From NCBI GenBank assembly GCA_039029315.1, contig JBCCGK010000004.1, positions 62,001-126,000 of the forward strand: 64,000 bases of DNA. The letters run 5' to 3'. A program made the translations under genes and the position numbers. Under the pieces are notes generated by a model. The model saw only the letters and a list, made by a program, of their open reading frames with translations, was not told the DNA's origin and did no database searches. This DNA comes from JBCCCJ01 sp039029315. GTDB taxonomy: Bacteria > Bacteroidota > Bacteroidia > J057. Shown here piece after piece: positions 46,314-55,089 of the stretch. Numbering within the stretch: position 1 is the stretch's first letter; every line of letters starts with the position of its first letter.

Positions 46314-47423
46314 ATGAACATTAGTTTCCATTATGTTAGTCTGATAGATTTTTTGGCCCTGGTACAGGGGGTCTTATTAGGGATTATCCTGATTGGGGGG
46401 AACCGCTCAAATCGTCCATCCTTGTTCCTGGGTTTGTTTTTGCTTAGCTATTCGATTGAACTACTTCCTTCCATCCTTGAAGATAGCAGCTTCATAGAGA
46501 GTCATCCACAATTCCTTTTCCTGCCCATCAGATTTCTGTTTCTCTCTCCTCTTCTGTTGTACTTATATGCCAAAAGCTTGACCCAGGCGATCTCCTTGAC
46601 AAGCTCCTGGCCAGCCTTTATTCCTGCTGCTTTGGAGGTTATGGTGATGACAGGTCTAGTCATATTTCTGAAAATAGATCAACTGGATGGACAAGAACGC
46701 ATTCGAATGATCAATGGGTATCAGGTATATTTTTATGTTGGAATCCTGTATGCGACGGTGTATTCACTGATGACGATCCGGTTTATTCATCGACATCAAA
46801 AAAGGGTCATGGATTATTTTTCCAACACCAAAAACAAGCATCTCAAATGGGTCAAAGGGATTGCTGTGTTTTTGATTCTGTTTGGCCTGTCCTGGTTTGT
46901 CCCTTTGTTTCTTCCTGATTTTGTGATGGAGGAGGTTGCGATTCCATTTCTTTCATCAATAAATGTCATTTTTATCTTCTGGGTAGGCCTCTCAGGTTTA
47001 CGACAACCGAGTGTAGACATTCAGGTTGAAGCTTCTACTCCAAAGGTGATACGAATGGAACCTTCTATCAATGGAGACAAACAGGATGAAATCTTTCAGT
47101 CGCTCAAACAGATTATGCGGGAAGAACAGCTATACAAAGAGCCTGATCTTACTCTCCCAACCTTGGCCAAAAGACTGAACATGACCAGAAGGAACTTATC
47201 CCAGCTCATTAATCAAAAAACTGGTGGCAATTTTAATCTATTCATCAATCAGTACCGAATAGAAGAAGCCAAACGCCTGCTGTCCGATTCATCCTTTGAT
47301 CATCTGAATATGTTGGGTATTGCTATGGAAGCAGGATTTAACTCCAAGGCCACATTTTTTGCTGTATTCAAAAAAATAGAAGGTCTCTCGCCCGGAGCCT
47401 ATAAACAGCAACATGTACAATAG
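46314..47423 (+). CDS. AraC-family regulator with N-terminal membrane domain
   Basis: 369 residues. About seven hydrophobic helices occupy residues 10-230, then a short linker and a C-terminal AraC/XylS DNA-binding domain (about 255-367): LPTLAKRLNMTRRNLSQLIN is the first helix-turn-helix, and MLGIAMEAGFNSKATFFAVFKKIEGLSP the second with its family signature. Membrane-embedded AraC proteins of this sort are common in Bacteroidota and presumably respond to an envelope signal. Targets are unknown; the flanking TlpA-like and ClpP-fold lipoproteins are candidates by position. Confidence 0.9.
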   Translation: MNISFHYVSLIDFLALVQGVLLGIILIGGNRSNRPSLFLGLFLLSYSIELLPSILEDSSFIESHPQFLFLPIRFLFLSPLLLYLYAKSLTQAISLTSSWPAFIPAALEVMVMTGLVIFLKIDQLDGQERIRMINGYQVYFYVGILYATVYSLMTIRFIHRHQKRVMDYFSNTKNKHLKWVKGIAVFLILFGLSWFVPLFLPDFVMEEVAIPFLSSINVIFIFWVGLSGLRQPSVDIQVEASTPKVIRMEPSINGDKQDEIFQSLKQIMREEQLYKEPDLTLPTLAKRLNMTRRNLSQLINQKTGGNFNLFINQYRIEEAKRLLSDSSFDHLNMLGIAMEAGFNSKATFFAVFKKIEGLSPGAYKQQHVQ

Positions 47424-47570
47424 ATTCCCAGTTTGATCTCATCAGTCTGAAAGTATGCCAGAAGTCTCATATCATGTTTCTGGACTTGTCAGGCCATTAT
47501 CTGGACTCGTTTCAGACACACTTTCCGTACACTTGTAGCATCAACAATCACAATATTCAACAAATCAAGT

Positions 47571-48692
47571 ATGAACACAGCAATCAAATTCTTAGGGGTG
47601 GTAGGTATTCTGTCCATCATCAGTTGTGGAAGTGGCAACCGTCTCTATTATGAATCCATAACCTCACAGGCAAACTGTCAAGAGAAAGATGGATACTGGT
47701 ACAAGGGAAAATGCTGGGCAGGTTTTGAAGAAATGGGATTCTCACTGGCTGAGATCGACATAGAAGTAGACAAACAAATGATCATCATTGATCAAGCCAA
47801 GGTAACAATGAACGGGCAAGCGCATCCATTACGGTTATTTTTTCCTGAGCAGGATGGCAAATCGATCACCTTAATCACCATTTTTGGAGACTCCACTCAT
47901 ACCACTTCCATCCTGCAACCAATAAAGAAAAAGCAGTTGAACAAGACCAGCTTCTCTTCCAACGCCATCTTGATCAGAGGGAATCTGATGCGGCTTGCAG
48001 AGGATGAGGCGGCCTTGACAGAAAGTCTCGGCAATCCCTTGGCCTCCGGGGAGATCAGCATCACTGTCAATGATCTCGATCAGTTGGACCTTCGCATGAG
48101 TGGTCTCTTGCACAATGATACAGACGGTCAAAGCTTTCAGATTGACTACCAGACACATGAAACAATCATTGGTGCAGGAACCAGTACCTTGACAGTCGAA
48201 GGGGACGAATTCCACCTCAATGGAGAACTTGGAACCCGAACGTATCAGCAATTGAAAGAAGCCATCAACAAGCATCCTGATGTACATACCCTCGTTTTGG
48301 GGCATGTTCCAGGATCTCTCAATGATGAGGTCAACATGCATACTGGAAGAATCCTCCGGGAAGCGGGACTGTCCACAAAAGTGTTGGCATCGAGTGACAT
48401 TGCATCTGGTGGGGTCGATTTGTTCTGTGCAGGCAAAGAGCGAATCATCGAAAAAGGCGCACAACTGGGCATCCATTCCTGGTGCTGTGTGAATGAGTTG
48501 ACAGCAGTCGAATTGCCCAAGGATCATCCGGCACATCAATACCAAATTGCCTATTTTAGCATGTGTCTTGGCGAAAGTCAGGGTCCCAACTTTTATTTTC
48601 ACACTCTGGAGGCTGCTCCCTTTGATGGGGTTCACTATATGTCAGAAGAAGAATTGACAAACTGGAAGATCGCGACGCAATGGATAGAATAA
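47571..48692 (+). CDS. Lipoprotein with ClpP/SppA-like protease-fold domain
   Basis: 373 residues with a lipoprotein signal (ILSIISC). Residues about 20-205 are not recognised. Residues about 215-345 resemble the ClpP/crotonase fold: HTLVLGHVPGSLNDEV as the strand-turn, ASGGVDLFCAGKERII with Ser279 in the place of the ClpP nucleophile, and GIHSWC with His302 in the place of the catalytic histidine. Similar ClpP-like modules occur in bacterial membrane and periplasmic proteins of unknown role. A lipid-anchored serine peptidase is a reasonable inference. A hairpin terminator follows at 48757-48801. Confidence 0.7.
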   Translation: MNTAIKFLGVVGILSIISCGSGNRLYYESITSQANCQEKDGYWYKGKCWAGFEEMGFSLAEIDIEVDKQMIIIDQAKVTMNGQAHPLRLFFPEQDGKSITLITIFGDSTHTTSILQPIKKKQLNKTSFSSNAILIRGNLMRLAEDEAALTESLGNPLASGEISITVNDLDQLDLRMSGLLHNDTDGQSFQIDYQTHETIIGAGTSTLTVEGDEFHLNGELGTRTYQQLKEAINKHPDVHTLVLGHVPGSLNDEVNMHTGRILREAGLSTKVLASSDIASGGVDLFCAGKERIIEKGAQLGIHSWCCVNELTAVELPKDHPAHQYQIAYFSMCLGESQGPNFYFHTLEAAPFDGVHYMSEEELTNWKIATQWIE

Positions 48693-48756
48693 GAGCAGGT
48701 ATAGATCGATAAGTTTGAGCGAGCGCATGCTCCTTCCTTCCATTGGCTGAATCAAG

Positions 48757-48801
48757 GAAGCTTGTCCAACACATAGCCAATCACTGTGTGGGGCAAGCTT
48801 C
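48757..48801 (+). terminator. Terminator-like hairpin after the ClpP-fold lipoprotein gene
   Basis: Arms GAAGCTTGTCC (48757-48767) and GGGCAAGCTTC (48791-48801) pair with one G-U on the plus strand, and an inner CACATAG/CTGTGTG stem continues the helix. A short T-run (GTAGTTTT) follows. It lies about 65 bases after the stop codon and just before a MITE-like element. Confidence 0.5.
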
Positions 48802-48830
48802 TGTAGTTTTGAGCTTTCTTGTTCCTTTAA

Positions 48831-48973
48831 GTAAGTAGGGAGACACATTTATATTTGACAATCATCTTCCACCCTCTCGCTCTCCCGCCAGCGGGAGACA
48901 TCAACCCACAAGGCCATGGAGGGGGTTGGGGGAGGAATAGAATAAGCATATGTAAATATGTTCCCCTACTTAC
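48831..48973. mobile_element. MITE-like element, family A copy 3
   Basis: 143 bases with 20-base terminal inverted repeats (48831-48850 against 48954-48973) matching at 17 of 20 positions, both beginning GTAAGTAGGG. The core at 48859-48938 matches the other two copies but lacks about 25 internal bases. This is the shortest and best-bounded copy. Bases 48974-49096 hold no gene. Confidence 0.68.
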
Positions 48974-49096
48974 CCTTCATAAAAAACTGTTCTGGACAAC
49001 CTTCAGCAGTAAATCCCAGTCTCCTAACAACAAGAGCTGAGTGGCCCGATTCGGCATGCCCAGGCTTTTCTGACTGACTTCCCTACCAGAACCCTC

Positions 49097-49933
49097 ATGA
49101 AACAGATCATCCAACGATATCCGATTTGGTCATTTTTGATCATCAATTATGCGATTTCATGGTCTTTTCTCTACCCCTCCTACCAACTCATTCTCGCACA
49201 TGACGGCATCACTCCTTTGGCACTTATTGGATTCATAGGCGCATACGGTCCCAGCATCGCAGCCATCATTGTGCAATCCATCCTTGACAAAGAGAAGCTC
49301 AACCCACTGTTGAGAAGCTTGATCCGGATAAAAACCTCTTGGCAAGTCATTCTCTTTGTCCTAATCGTTCCCATTTTGCTCTATGTCCTGGCTTATCTGA
49401 TGTCTGCGACCTTCCTGGGCGGAAATTTATCTTTCAGTTGGCTTGCCGGACTTTCTAGCCTCCCCTTGTGGGTGTTGCTTGCGCTGCCATTTGGGCCGAT
49501 GGGTGAAGAGCTGGGCTGGAGAGGGTTCTTATTGCCGAAGCTTCTCGCCAGGTATTCCATCTTCAAGAGTACGTTATTGGTAGGCCTTGCATGGGGCGTA
49601 TGGCACATGGCTTCCTTTACCTTTCCGGGAGCTGCCTTGCCGAGCTTTTTTGAGGTATCCATCTGGACAATTTTCCTCTATTTCCTCAATACCATTGGCT
49701 TGAGCTTTGTTTTCACATATGTGCACCTTCAAACAAATGGCAGTACTTTTTATGCCATCCTCTTGCATGCCTTTTTCAATGTTTCTTCCAATGTAGTCGT
49801 CGGATTATTTGGAGAAACAGATCATTTTCCCCTTCTGCTTTCATCTTATGTGATTAATTTTATCCTGGCTGCTATTTGTGGATATGTTATGGTGAATCGC
49901 CATAGCGCACAAAAGAGCAGCATGATCACATAA
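49097..49933 (+). CDS. CPBP-family intramembrane protease
   Basis: 278 residues with about eight hydrophobic helices. The CPBP (Abi/CAAX, glutamic-type) motifs are intact: motif 1 EELGWRGF near residue 138, motif 2 with GVWHM near 176, and motif 3 HAFFN near 229. Family members cleave within membranes (Rce1-like CAAX processing, bacteriocin self-immunity, anti-sigma cleavage), but the substrate is unknown here. It starts shortly after the MITE-like element, and a GNAT gene follows after 13 bases, so the two may be cotranscribed. Confidence 0.9.
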   Translation: MKQIIQRYPIWSFLIINYAISWSFLYPSYQLILAHDGITPLALIGFIGAYGPSIAAIIVQSILDKEKLNPLLRSLIRIKTSWQVILFVLIVPILLYVLAYLMSATFLGGNLSFSWLAGLSSLPLWVLLALPFGPMGEELGWRGFLLPKLLARYSIFKSTLLVGLAWGVWHMASFTFPGAALPSFFEVSIWTIFLYFLNTIGLSFVFTYVHLQTNGSTFYAILLHAFFNVSSNVVVGLFGETDHFPLLLSSYVINFILAAICGYVMVNRHSAQKSSMIT

Positions 49934-49946
49934 CGCTTAGACTCAT

Positions 49947-50405
49947 ATGATCTTTAGAAGCGCCACAAAATCAGATGTATTTGCCATCGTCGGGCTACTG
50001 GCACATGACAAACTGGGAAAACAAAGAGAGGCCTTTCAATCCCCTTTGCCTCCAGCTTATTCCCGTGCATTTGAGAAGATCGATCAGGACCCGAATCAGG
50101 AATTGATTGTATTGGAGGATGTGAACAAGGAGATCATCGGAACCCTTCAACTCTCCTTCATTCAGTACCTGACCTATCAAGGAGGAGTTCGTGCCCAAAT
50201 AGAAGCTGTCCGAATCCGCGACGACCAGAGAGGAAAAGGGATTGGGGAAAAAATGTTCCTGTGGGCCATCGACAGAGCAAAGGCAAGAGGTGCTCATCTC
50301 CTGCAACTAACCACTGACAAACAACGTCCTGAAGCCATCAGGTTCTATGAAAGGCTTGGCTTCATCGCCTCTCACGAAGGCATGAAATTTCATTTTCGGA
50401 AATAA
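49947..50405 (+). CDS. GNAT-family N-acetyltransferase
   Basis: 152 residues, one GNAT fold. The acetyl-CoA-binding motif A is QRGKGIGEKM preceded by the strand IEAVRIRDD, and motif B is in AIRFYERLGFIAS. It transfers an acetyl group to an unknown amine. The short distance to the CPBP gene suggests a joint transcript. Confidence 0.9.
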   Translation: MIFRSATKSDVFAIVGLLAHDKLGKQREAFQSPLPPAYSRAFEKIDQDPNQELIVLEDVNKEIIGTLQLSFIQYLTYQGGVRAQIEAVRIRDDQRGKGIGEKMFLWAIDRAKARGAHLLQLTTDKQRPEAIRFYERLGFIASHEGMKFHFRK

Positions 50406-50462
50406 TTCGAAGGTTTTGGAAAGATCATTCACTATATTCGCCCCTCACTTAATCACACAACA

Positions 50463-51209
50463 ATGATAAAAACCATTCAAACAATTCTGCTCATCTTATT
50501 TACAGTTGGGCACCTCACAACCTATGCACAAAAAAAAGTTGCCTTAACCTCATTTTGGGTATCCAAGCATATTGGATTTGAAGAATTAGGTGGAAGCGCA
50601 GGCTTAATCGCCGCCATAGCCTCTCTGTCAGAAGATCCGGATTTCAATCTTCAGCCTGTTCTGGACAATTTTTACAACATCTTCACTACCGAGTATGCAG
50701 ATCAGTTTCCATTCGAATTGCTTGCAGAAGAAGATGTATTGAACAAGGCCGAATATCAGAGCTATGAAGGCCGCTTCAACGAGGACAAAGATGTTGACAG
50801 GAACAAGTTATTTCAGCGATTCCTCACACCCAAAACTTACAAGCCACTGCAGGAATCCCTCTTCAAGGGGGAGAAGAGTAACCAAATGCAGATGGTCAAT
50901 ATGTTCAAGAGCGATGCCGATGGGATCATGTTCGTCTCTATGGGCTATGATTTTGTCAAAAAAGCTGTGCCATTTACAGCTGGTATAAGAGCTTTTGTCA
51001 GAATCAAAATCTGGAACAAGGAAGGGAAAAAAGTCTTAACCATCAACGAATTTGGCACCTCTAAGAAATCAGTAGGTATTGTTGCTGGAATTCCTATTAT
51101 GTCTACGGAGAAACTATTGCCACTGTGCGAAAGTGCTTCAGAAAAACTGGTGAAAGATTTGAGTAAGAAAATTGGGAAAATGGTGAAGAAGGCTGATAAG
51201 AAGTTGTAA
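50463..51209 (+). CDS. Secreted protein of unknown function
   Basis: 248 residues with a signal peptide ending around TTYAQ (residue 22). The mature protein shows mixed alpha/beta character with a glycine-rich start (FEELGGSAGLIAAIAS), a central segment KSDADGIMFVSMGYDF and a strongly basic, helical C-terminus (VKDLSKKIGKMVKKADKK). I do not recognise a family. Start ATG at 50463 has no Shine-Dalgarno, as for most genes here. A strong intrinsic terminator follows at 51235-51267. Confidence 0.65.
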   Translation: MIKTIQTILLILFTVGHLTTYAQKKVALTSFWVSKHIGFEELGGSAGLIAAIASLSEDPDFNLQPVLDNFYNIFTTEYADQFPFELLAEEDVLNKAEYQSYEGRFNEDKDVDRNKLFQRFLTPKTYKPLQESLFKGEKSNQMQMVNMFKSDADGIMFVSMGYDFVKKAVPFTAGIRAFVRIKIWNKEGKKVLTINEFGTSKKSVGIVAGIPIMSTEKLLPLCESASEKLVKDLSKKIGKMVKKADKKL

Positions 51210-51234
51210 GATTTTTCATACGCTCAGATAAAAG

Positions 51235-51267
51235 AAGCTCAAGGATTCCCTGTGAATCCTTGAGCTT
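51235..51267 (+). terminator. Intrinsic terminator
   Basis: A perfect 14-base-pair stem (51235-51248 with 51254-51267) closed by CCTGT, its right end running into TTTTC. It lies 26 bases after the stop codon of the secreted protein gene. The AAG/CTT ends allow it to work on either strand. Confidence 0.8.
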
Positions 51268-51272
51268 TTCGC

Positions 51273-51299
51273 TTGTTAGCCATTTCCTCCTTACATTTG
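51273..51299 (+). promoter_or_regulatory. Bacteroidota-type promoter candidate for the sulfotransferase gene
   Basis: TTG at 51273-51275 and TACATTTG at 51292-51299 (exact TAnnTTTG) are separated by 16 bases, close to the usual 17-23. Transcription would begin near 51305, giving a leader of about 45 bases to the ATG at 51352. It comes directly after a strong terminator, which supports a new unit starting here. Confidence 0.5.
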
Positions 51300-51351
51300 C
51301 CGAACTCCCAATATGAGGAACAAGCCCCTCTGACCACTACCAGCGATCCGC

Positions 51352-52065
51352 ATGAAACATCTCCTTCTCTACGGTTTACAGCGCTCGGGGACCAGTTATG
51401 TACAGACCCTCCTGCCTGCCAACTTTGATATCAAACTGGAAATCGACACCTATACCTATTCTCTGCCGATCCACAAGCATTTCCGGCCATATGCCAAGCC
51501 CTGGTTCTTTCCACATCTGAATCTGCTTCACAATTTTTCCTATGCTTCTTTTTCGGAATTCGATGCACATTGCCAGCGCTTGACCCATATAGAGGACCTT
51601 AAGTATATCGTCGTAGCCAAGGAACCCTATAGCTGGTATCTGAGTTTTTATCGCTTTGCCAATCGGGAAAGCATTTTTTATCGGATGAAAAAAAAGTACA
51701 TCCACCATATGTATGTACTGGATTATAGCCAGTATTTCAAAAAATGGCTTGAATTCAGAGATGCGTGTCCAGAGAAAGTAATGATTGTGAACTATGAATC
51801 CTTCCTGGAAGATTTCGAAGGAGCGATGGATGAGATGAAGGATAAACTTGGCTTAACAAAAACTCAGGATACTTATCAAAACTTCTCCAAGGTGGGCATG
51901 AGCAAGAAATTTACCAAGGAGAAAAAAGACATGTACCTTAAAGGTGAAAGTTATAAGACCTTTCGGGATGAAGAATTGCTGGTCCTTAGTGAAAATCTGG
52001 ACGAAGAGGTCGTTAATCGTCTGGGGTATCAGGTGTATTATCCCAGAGGGATTCAAGGAAAATAA
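51352..52065 (+). CDS. Sulfotransferase-family protein
   Basis: 237 residues. The N-terminus LLYGLQRSGTSYVQTLLP is the 5'-phosphosulfate-binding loop of PAPS-dependent sulfotransferases, and YIVVAKEPYSWYLSFYRFA is the 3'-phosphate-binding block. Downstream VNYESFLEDF is typical of the same fold. It would move a sulfuryl group from PAPS to a carbohydrate, lipid or peptide; the acceptor is unknown. It is monocistronic between a terminator and a convergent anti-sigma gene. Related cytosolic enzymes in bacteria decorate exopolysaccharides or glycolipids. Confidence 0.83.
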   Translation: MKHLLLYGLQRSGTSYVQTLLPANFDIKLEIDTYTYSLPIHKHFRPYAKPWFFPHLNLLHNFSYASFSEFDAHCQRLTHIEDLKYIVVAKEPYSWYLSFYRFANRESIFYRMKKKYIHHMYVLDYSQYFKKWLEFRDACPEKVMIVNYESFLEDFEGAMDEMKDKLGLTKTQDTYQNFSKVGMSKKFTKEKKDMYLKGESYKTFRDEELLVLSENLDEEVVNRLGYQVYYPRGIQGK

Positions 52066-52159
52066 TACGCCCTGCTTTTCTGATCTATGATGACATGGGG
52101 ATCTTCAATTTTCTTGTGACCATGGAATTGTGCTGAGGAAAGACCAAATTCGATAGATG

Positions 52160-52888
52160 TTAAAAATGATCCAGGGAAACACTCTTTTTTCCCCAAATGA
52201 GTTTCCCTCTTAGCTTCCACGACCTGGATTTGCCGTTTTGACTCTGCTTGTTTCGAGGGATCAAAGGAATAGGAATTGATTTTACTTCCAGGCTCACTTC
52301 CTGGATTCGGTTCAATGGTGTCACGAACAATCCTGCCTGTCTATCCAAAGGAGGGGTGATCTCTTGAAAGAAATCTAGGCTATCTGTTGGTTCAGACGTC
52401 AAGCTATCCGTCATCCTTTCTAAGTGATCCCTTTGGTCCATGTCAGCACTCCTTATTTCCAGGTTTTTTTGCTGTGATTGTTTGTCCAATGGAATCGAGT
52501 CCTTCAAAGGGTGAATGAAGGGTGAATGCTCCCACATTCCTGATTCGAGACTATCAACAATATTTTTTGTCTGAATCCCTTCATTTTCAGCCTGATTTTC
52601 TTGCATATAGATGATCAAACACCCCAAAACAATGGCAATCGCAGCAAGTGCAATCCCTTTTATATTGAGCAATTCTGCTCCCCAAGGTTTTTGGATGATC
52701 TTGTTCAGCGGAAAGCTGCCGATTGTTGGCGCCACCAATCGACTTGAATTCCACAGATCGAATTCTATCCTTTGAGAAGGATCCTTCTCAAGGATCGCCT
52801 CTACCTTTTTTCGTTGAACTACATCGAGGTTGCCCTCGATGTAATCGAAAATGAGCTGATCGCTTAATTTATTATCCCTGATACTCAT
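52160..52888 (-). CDS. Probable anti-sigma factor, single-pass membrane protein
   Basis: 242 residues. The cytosolic N-terminus (about 1-75: SDQLIFDYIEGNLDVVQRKKVEAIL) has the short helical form of anti-sigma domains without zinc ligands. One hydrophobic helix lies at about 78-96 (IALAAIAIVLGCLIIYM), followed by a low-complexity periplasmic region rich in acidic and Ser residues and a basic C-terminus. The gene overlaps the ECF sigma gene by 17 bases and is downstream of it, the standard place for its antagonist. Not of the FecR type. Confidence 0.72.
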   Translation of the reverse strand: MSIRDNKLSDQLIFDYIEGNLDVVQRKKVEAILEKDPSQRIEFDLWNSSRLVAPTIGSFPLNKIIQKPWGAELLNIKGIALAAIAIVLGCLIIYMQENQAENEGIQTKNIVDSLESGMWEHSPFIHPLKDSIPLDKQSQQKNLEIRSADMDQRDHLERMTDSLTSEPTDSLDFFQEITPPLDRQAGLFVTPLNRIQEVSLEVKSIPIPLIPRNKQSQNGKSRSWKLRGKLIWGKKSVSLDHF

Positions 52889-53363
52889 TTTCTAGTTGTT
52901 GATATGCAAGTTTAAATTTTTTCCGAGCTCTAAAGAGATATACCTTCACTTGTGATTCCTTGAGGCCTGTGATCTCACCAATTGACTTATAATCATATCC
53001 TTCGAGGTCTCGCAGGAGCATGACAGTTTGTTGAATTTCAGGAAGGCCTTCCAGGCATTGACAGATCAGATCATTATTCTCCAATCCTTTATTTTCCACA
53101 TATGAGCAATAATTAACCTCTACAGCATGCTCCCTTACCACTTTTTGATGCCGAAGGTGATTCAACACCAAATTTCGAGAAGTAGTGAACAACCATTTGA
53201 CAGCCCGCTCCTCTTGCACTTCTTTTCGATGTTCCCAGAGTCTCAAAAATGCTTCCTGTACAATATCCTGACTACTTTCCGGCTCTTGCAAGTGGAACAA
53301 GACAAACCGATACAATTGATCAGCATGTTTTCGTGCAATGATATTGAACCGTCTTCGCGTCAT
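52872..53363 (-). CDS. ECF RNA polymerase sigma factor
   Basis: 163 residues. Region 2 includes LYRFVLFHLQEPESSQDIVQEAFLRLWEHR and the -10 recognition segment WLFTTSRNLVLNHLR; region 4 is LEGLPEIQQTVMLLRDLEGYDYKSIGEITGLKESQVKVYLFRARKKFK. Regions 1.1 and 3 are absent, as usual for ECF factors. Its ATG overlaps the stop of the PorP-like gene (ATGA at 53360-53363), and the anti-sigma gene overlaps its own end. The organisation lipoprotein - barrel - sigma - anti-sigma suggests envelope or T9SS-related signalling. Confidence 0.93.
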   Translation of the reverse strand: MTRRRFNIIARKHADQLYRFVLFHLQEPESSQDIVQEAFLRLWEHRKEVQEERAVKWLFTTSRNLVLNHLRHQKVVREHAVEVNYCSYVENKGLENNDLICQCLEGLPEIQQTVMLLRDLEGYDYKSIGEITGLKESQVKVYLFRARKKFKLAYQQLENEYQG

Positions 53364-54265
53364 TTACCCCATCTATAAGTGATTGTAAACCCTCGCAATC
53401 CAAGCAACATATTTACCTCCTTGGTTTTGATGCCTAGCTGTGCAATAGGACGAAGTTGGGTATGTCTATGGAATTCTGAGCGAATCTCACCTGTTTCGAA
53501 CACATTCCATTCATACGATAGGCCTGCGCCAAGAACAAATATTCCTAACCGAATTCTGTTGACCAACATGATCTGAGATTGCTGTGAGCTGTGGATTGTA
53601 TCGTTTTGGATTAAAGCCCATCGTTCTCCTTTTTCCAGATAGGAATGGTATTGCTCATATCCCATTGACAGTTGGAGGAGAATACTTCCTTTGACCTGCT
53701 TCCTGAAGGAATAAGCTTGTCCAATAAGAGAGTTCAGTCGTAATCCTCTACCAGATAGTATTTTCAGGTCAAATCCCGCAAGATTTTGGGAGCTATTGAC
53801 TATTCCTCCCAAAGAGAGCTGAGATACATAACGATCGAGAGAGAATTTTGCATCTGTAACATTGATTCCGATAAATGGAGCGATGGTCAAGTGTCCAGAA
53901 GAAGAGGTGAATTTGGGAGAATAGACGAAACGAATTGTGGGTTCCTGCATGTGGCCGCGATATGCAAGGCTTATACCCACCCCACCTTTCAAGCGCTTCA
54001 CAAAGGCATCATAACTCAAATAGGAATCGACAAATACCCCCTCTGTATTTGACACTCTGGTAGCCATAGCTGTGATACGTGATTGATTTTCTCCACCTGC
54101 TAATGCACCATTCAGCCTCATTCCTGAAGAAATATCAAATTCCAGGGGGTAATATTGGTATATTTCAAGAGAAGAATTGATTCCAGTCAGATCCAGATTC
54201 TGGCCTTTGCTGGCAAGAGCGACTAGCAAAAATATCACCAGAAAGTATGGAGATTGATTGTACAT
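53360..54265 (-). CDS. PorP/SprF-like outer-membrane protein
   Basis: 301 residues from the ATG at 54265; the open frame begins 16 codons earlier but this start yields the signal peptide SPYFLVIFLLVALASKGQN. The remainder is a beta-barrel pattern typical of the PorP/SprF family, which accompanies T9SS and gliding adhesins: YYPLEFDISSGMRLNGALAG, VFVDSYLSYDAFV, GVGISLAYRGHM, LTIAPFIGINVTDAKFSLDRYV, LRLGIFVLGAGLSYEW, MLLGLRGFTITYRW. SprF-type proteins typically pair with one SprB-like or type B cargo. The nearest such cargo here is at 59165-62365. It shares an ATGA overlap with the sigma gene. Confidence 0.78.
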   Translation of the reverse strand: MYNQSPYFLVIFLLVALASKGQNLDLTGINSSLEIYQYYPLEFDISSGMRLNGALAGGENQSRITAMATRVSNTEGVFVDSYLSYDAFVKRLKGGVGISLAYRGHMQEPTIRFVYSPKFTSSSGHLTIAPFIGINVTDAKFSLDRYVSQLSLGGIVNSSQNLAGFDLKILSGRGLRLNSLIGQAYSFRKQVKGSILLQLSMGYEQYHSYLEKGERWALIQNDTIHSSQQSQIMLVNRIRLGIFVLGAGLSYEWNVFETGEIRSEFHRHTQLRPIAQLGIKTKEVNMLLGLRGFTITYRWGK

Positions 54266-54282
54266 AGATCTTGACTCAGAAC

Positions 54283-54891
54283 TTAATTGAAATCCAGTAC
54301 AATTCTCATCCATAATCCGGTAGTGGAAACAGTTGGATCATCCTCTGAGCTCCCTATAGGAAAGGAATAAGCTGCTGACTGACTTCCTGTAGCCTGATTG
54401 TAAAAAACACGAACACCTACCTTATCTTGATATCGATAGGCATTTTCAGCCCCTTGTCCAAATACAGGAATATCACTCATTCGCACATAATTCCCTTGAT
54501 AGGTCATATCAATCCCAATAAAGTCATTTCCGCTAAAGGTGTGTATAACATTCGTGTTTTGACCATTTTGGAACAGGAAGCTATGATCATCGGAAGCTTC
54601 ATTGGTCTTGAGAAAAATTTGATCGATCTTAAAATCGTTAGAATCACATTGGCAAGGAAGGACCTGACCATTCACAACGCGTATAATTTCAGAAGTCCAC
54701 TCATTGGGTACCTGACTGGTTACAGATTCTGCCAAAATTGGAGCGACACCTATATTCAGCGAGGGCCCTTGCTGAACAGCCATCTTACGCATCGAAACAG
54801 ATGTTCCGATTGGATCAGTCTTCTGGCACGCTATCAGACTAATTCCTATCAACAGGCTAAGGAGAACAACAATTTCAAATGTCTTTTTCAT
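54283..54891 (-). CDS. Lipoprotein of unknown function, first gene of the PorP/sigma operon
   Basis: 202 residues from the ATG at 54891; the frame extends 26 codons further to an unlikely start. Lipoprotein signal ends in LIAC. The mature part is beta-rich with VLPCQCDSNDFKIDQIFLKTN and VRVFYNQATGSQSAAYSFP; family not recognised. It ends 17 bases before the PorP-like start and is likely cotranscribed with it, the sigma factor and anti-sigma factor. Upstream is the structured micro-ORF unit on the same strand, whose terminator lies 194 bases before this start. Confidence 0.68.
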   Translation of the reverse strand: MKKTFEIVVLLSLLIGISLIACQKTDPIGTSVSMRKMAVQQGPSLNIGVAPILAESVTSQVPNEWTSEIIRVVNGQVLPCQCDSNDFKIDQIFLKTNEASDDHSFLFQNGQNTNVIHTFSGNDFIGIDMTYQGNYVRMSDIPVFGQGAENAYRYQDKVGVRVFYNQATGSQSAAYSFPIGSSEDDPTVSTTGLWMRIVLDFN

Positions 54892-55089
54892 AACTATAAG
54901 AATTAAAAGTTTCCTATAAGAAACCTGAGAAGGGCCAGAAGTTACAGGGGGTCCAAAATAGTTGGGCACAGCCCGAATTCTTAGAGAAAAGAGAGAGCAA
55001 GTCAGTTTCTTAACCTGTTTTTTTCAAATATGGGTCTCATCTTAAGTGAAACCTCCTCAATCAAACACCAAATACTGGAACAAAAAAAG

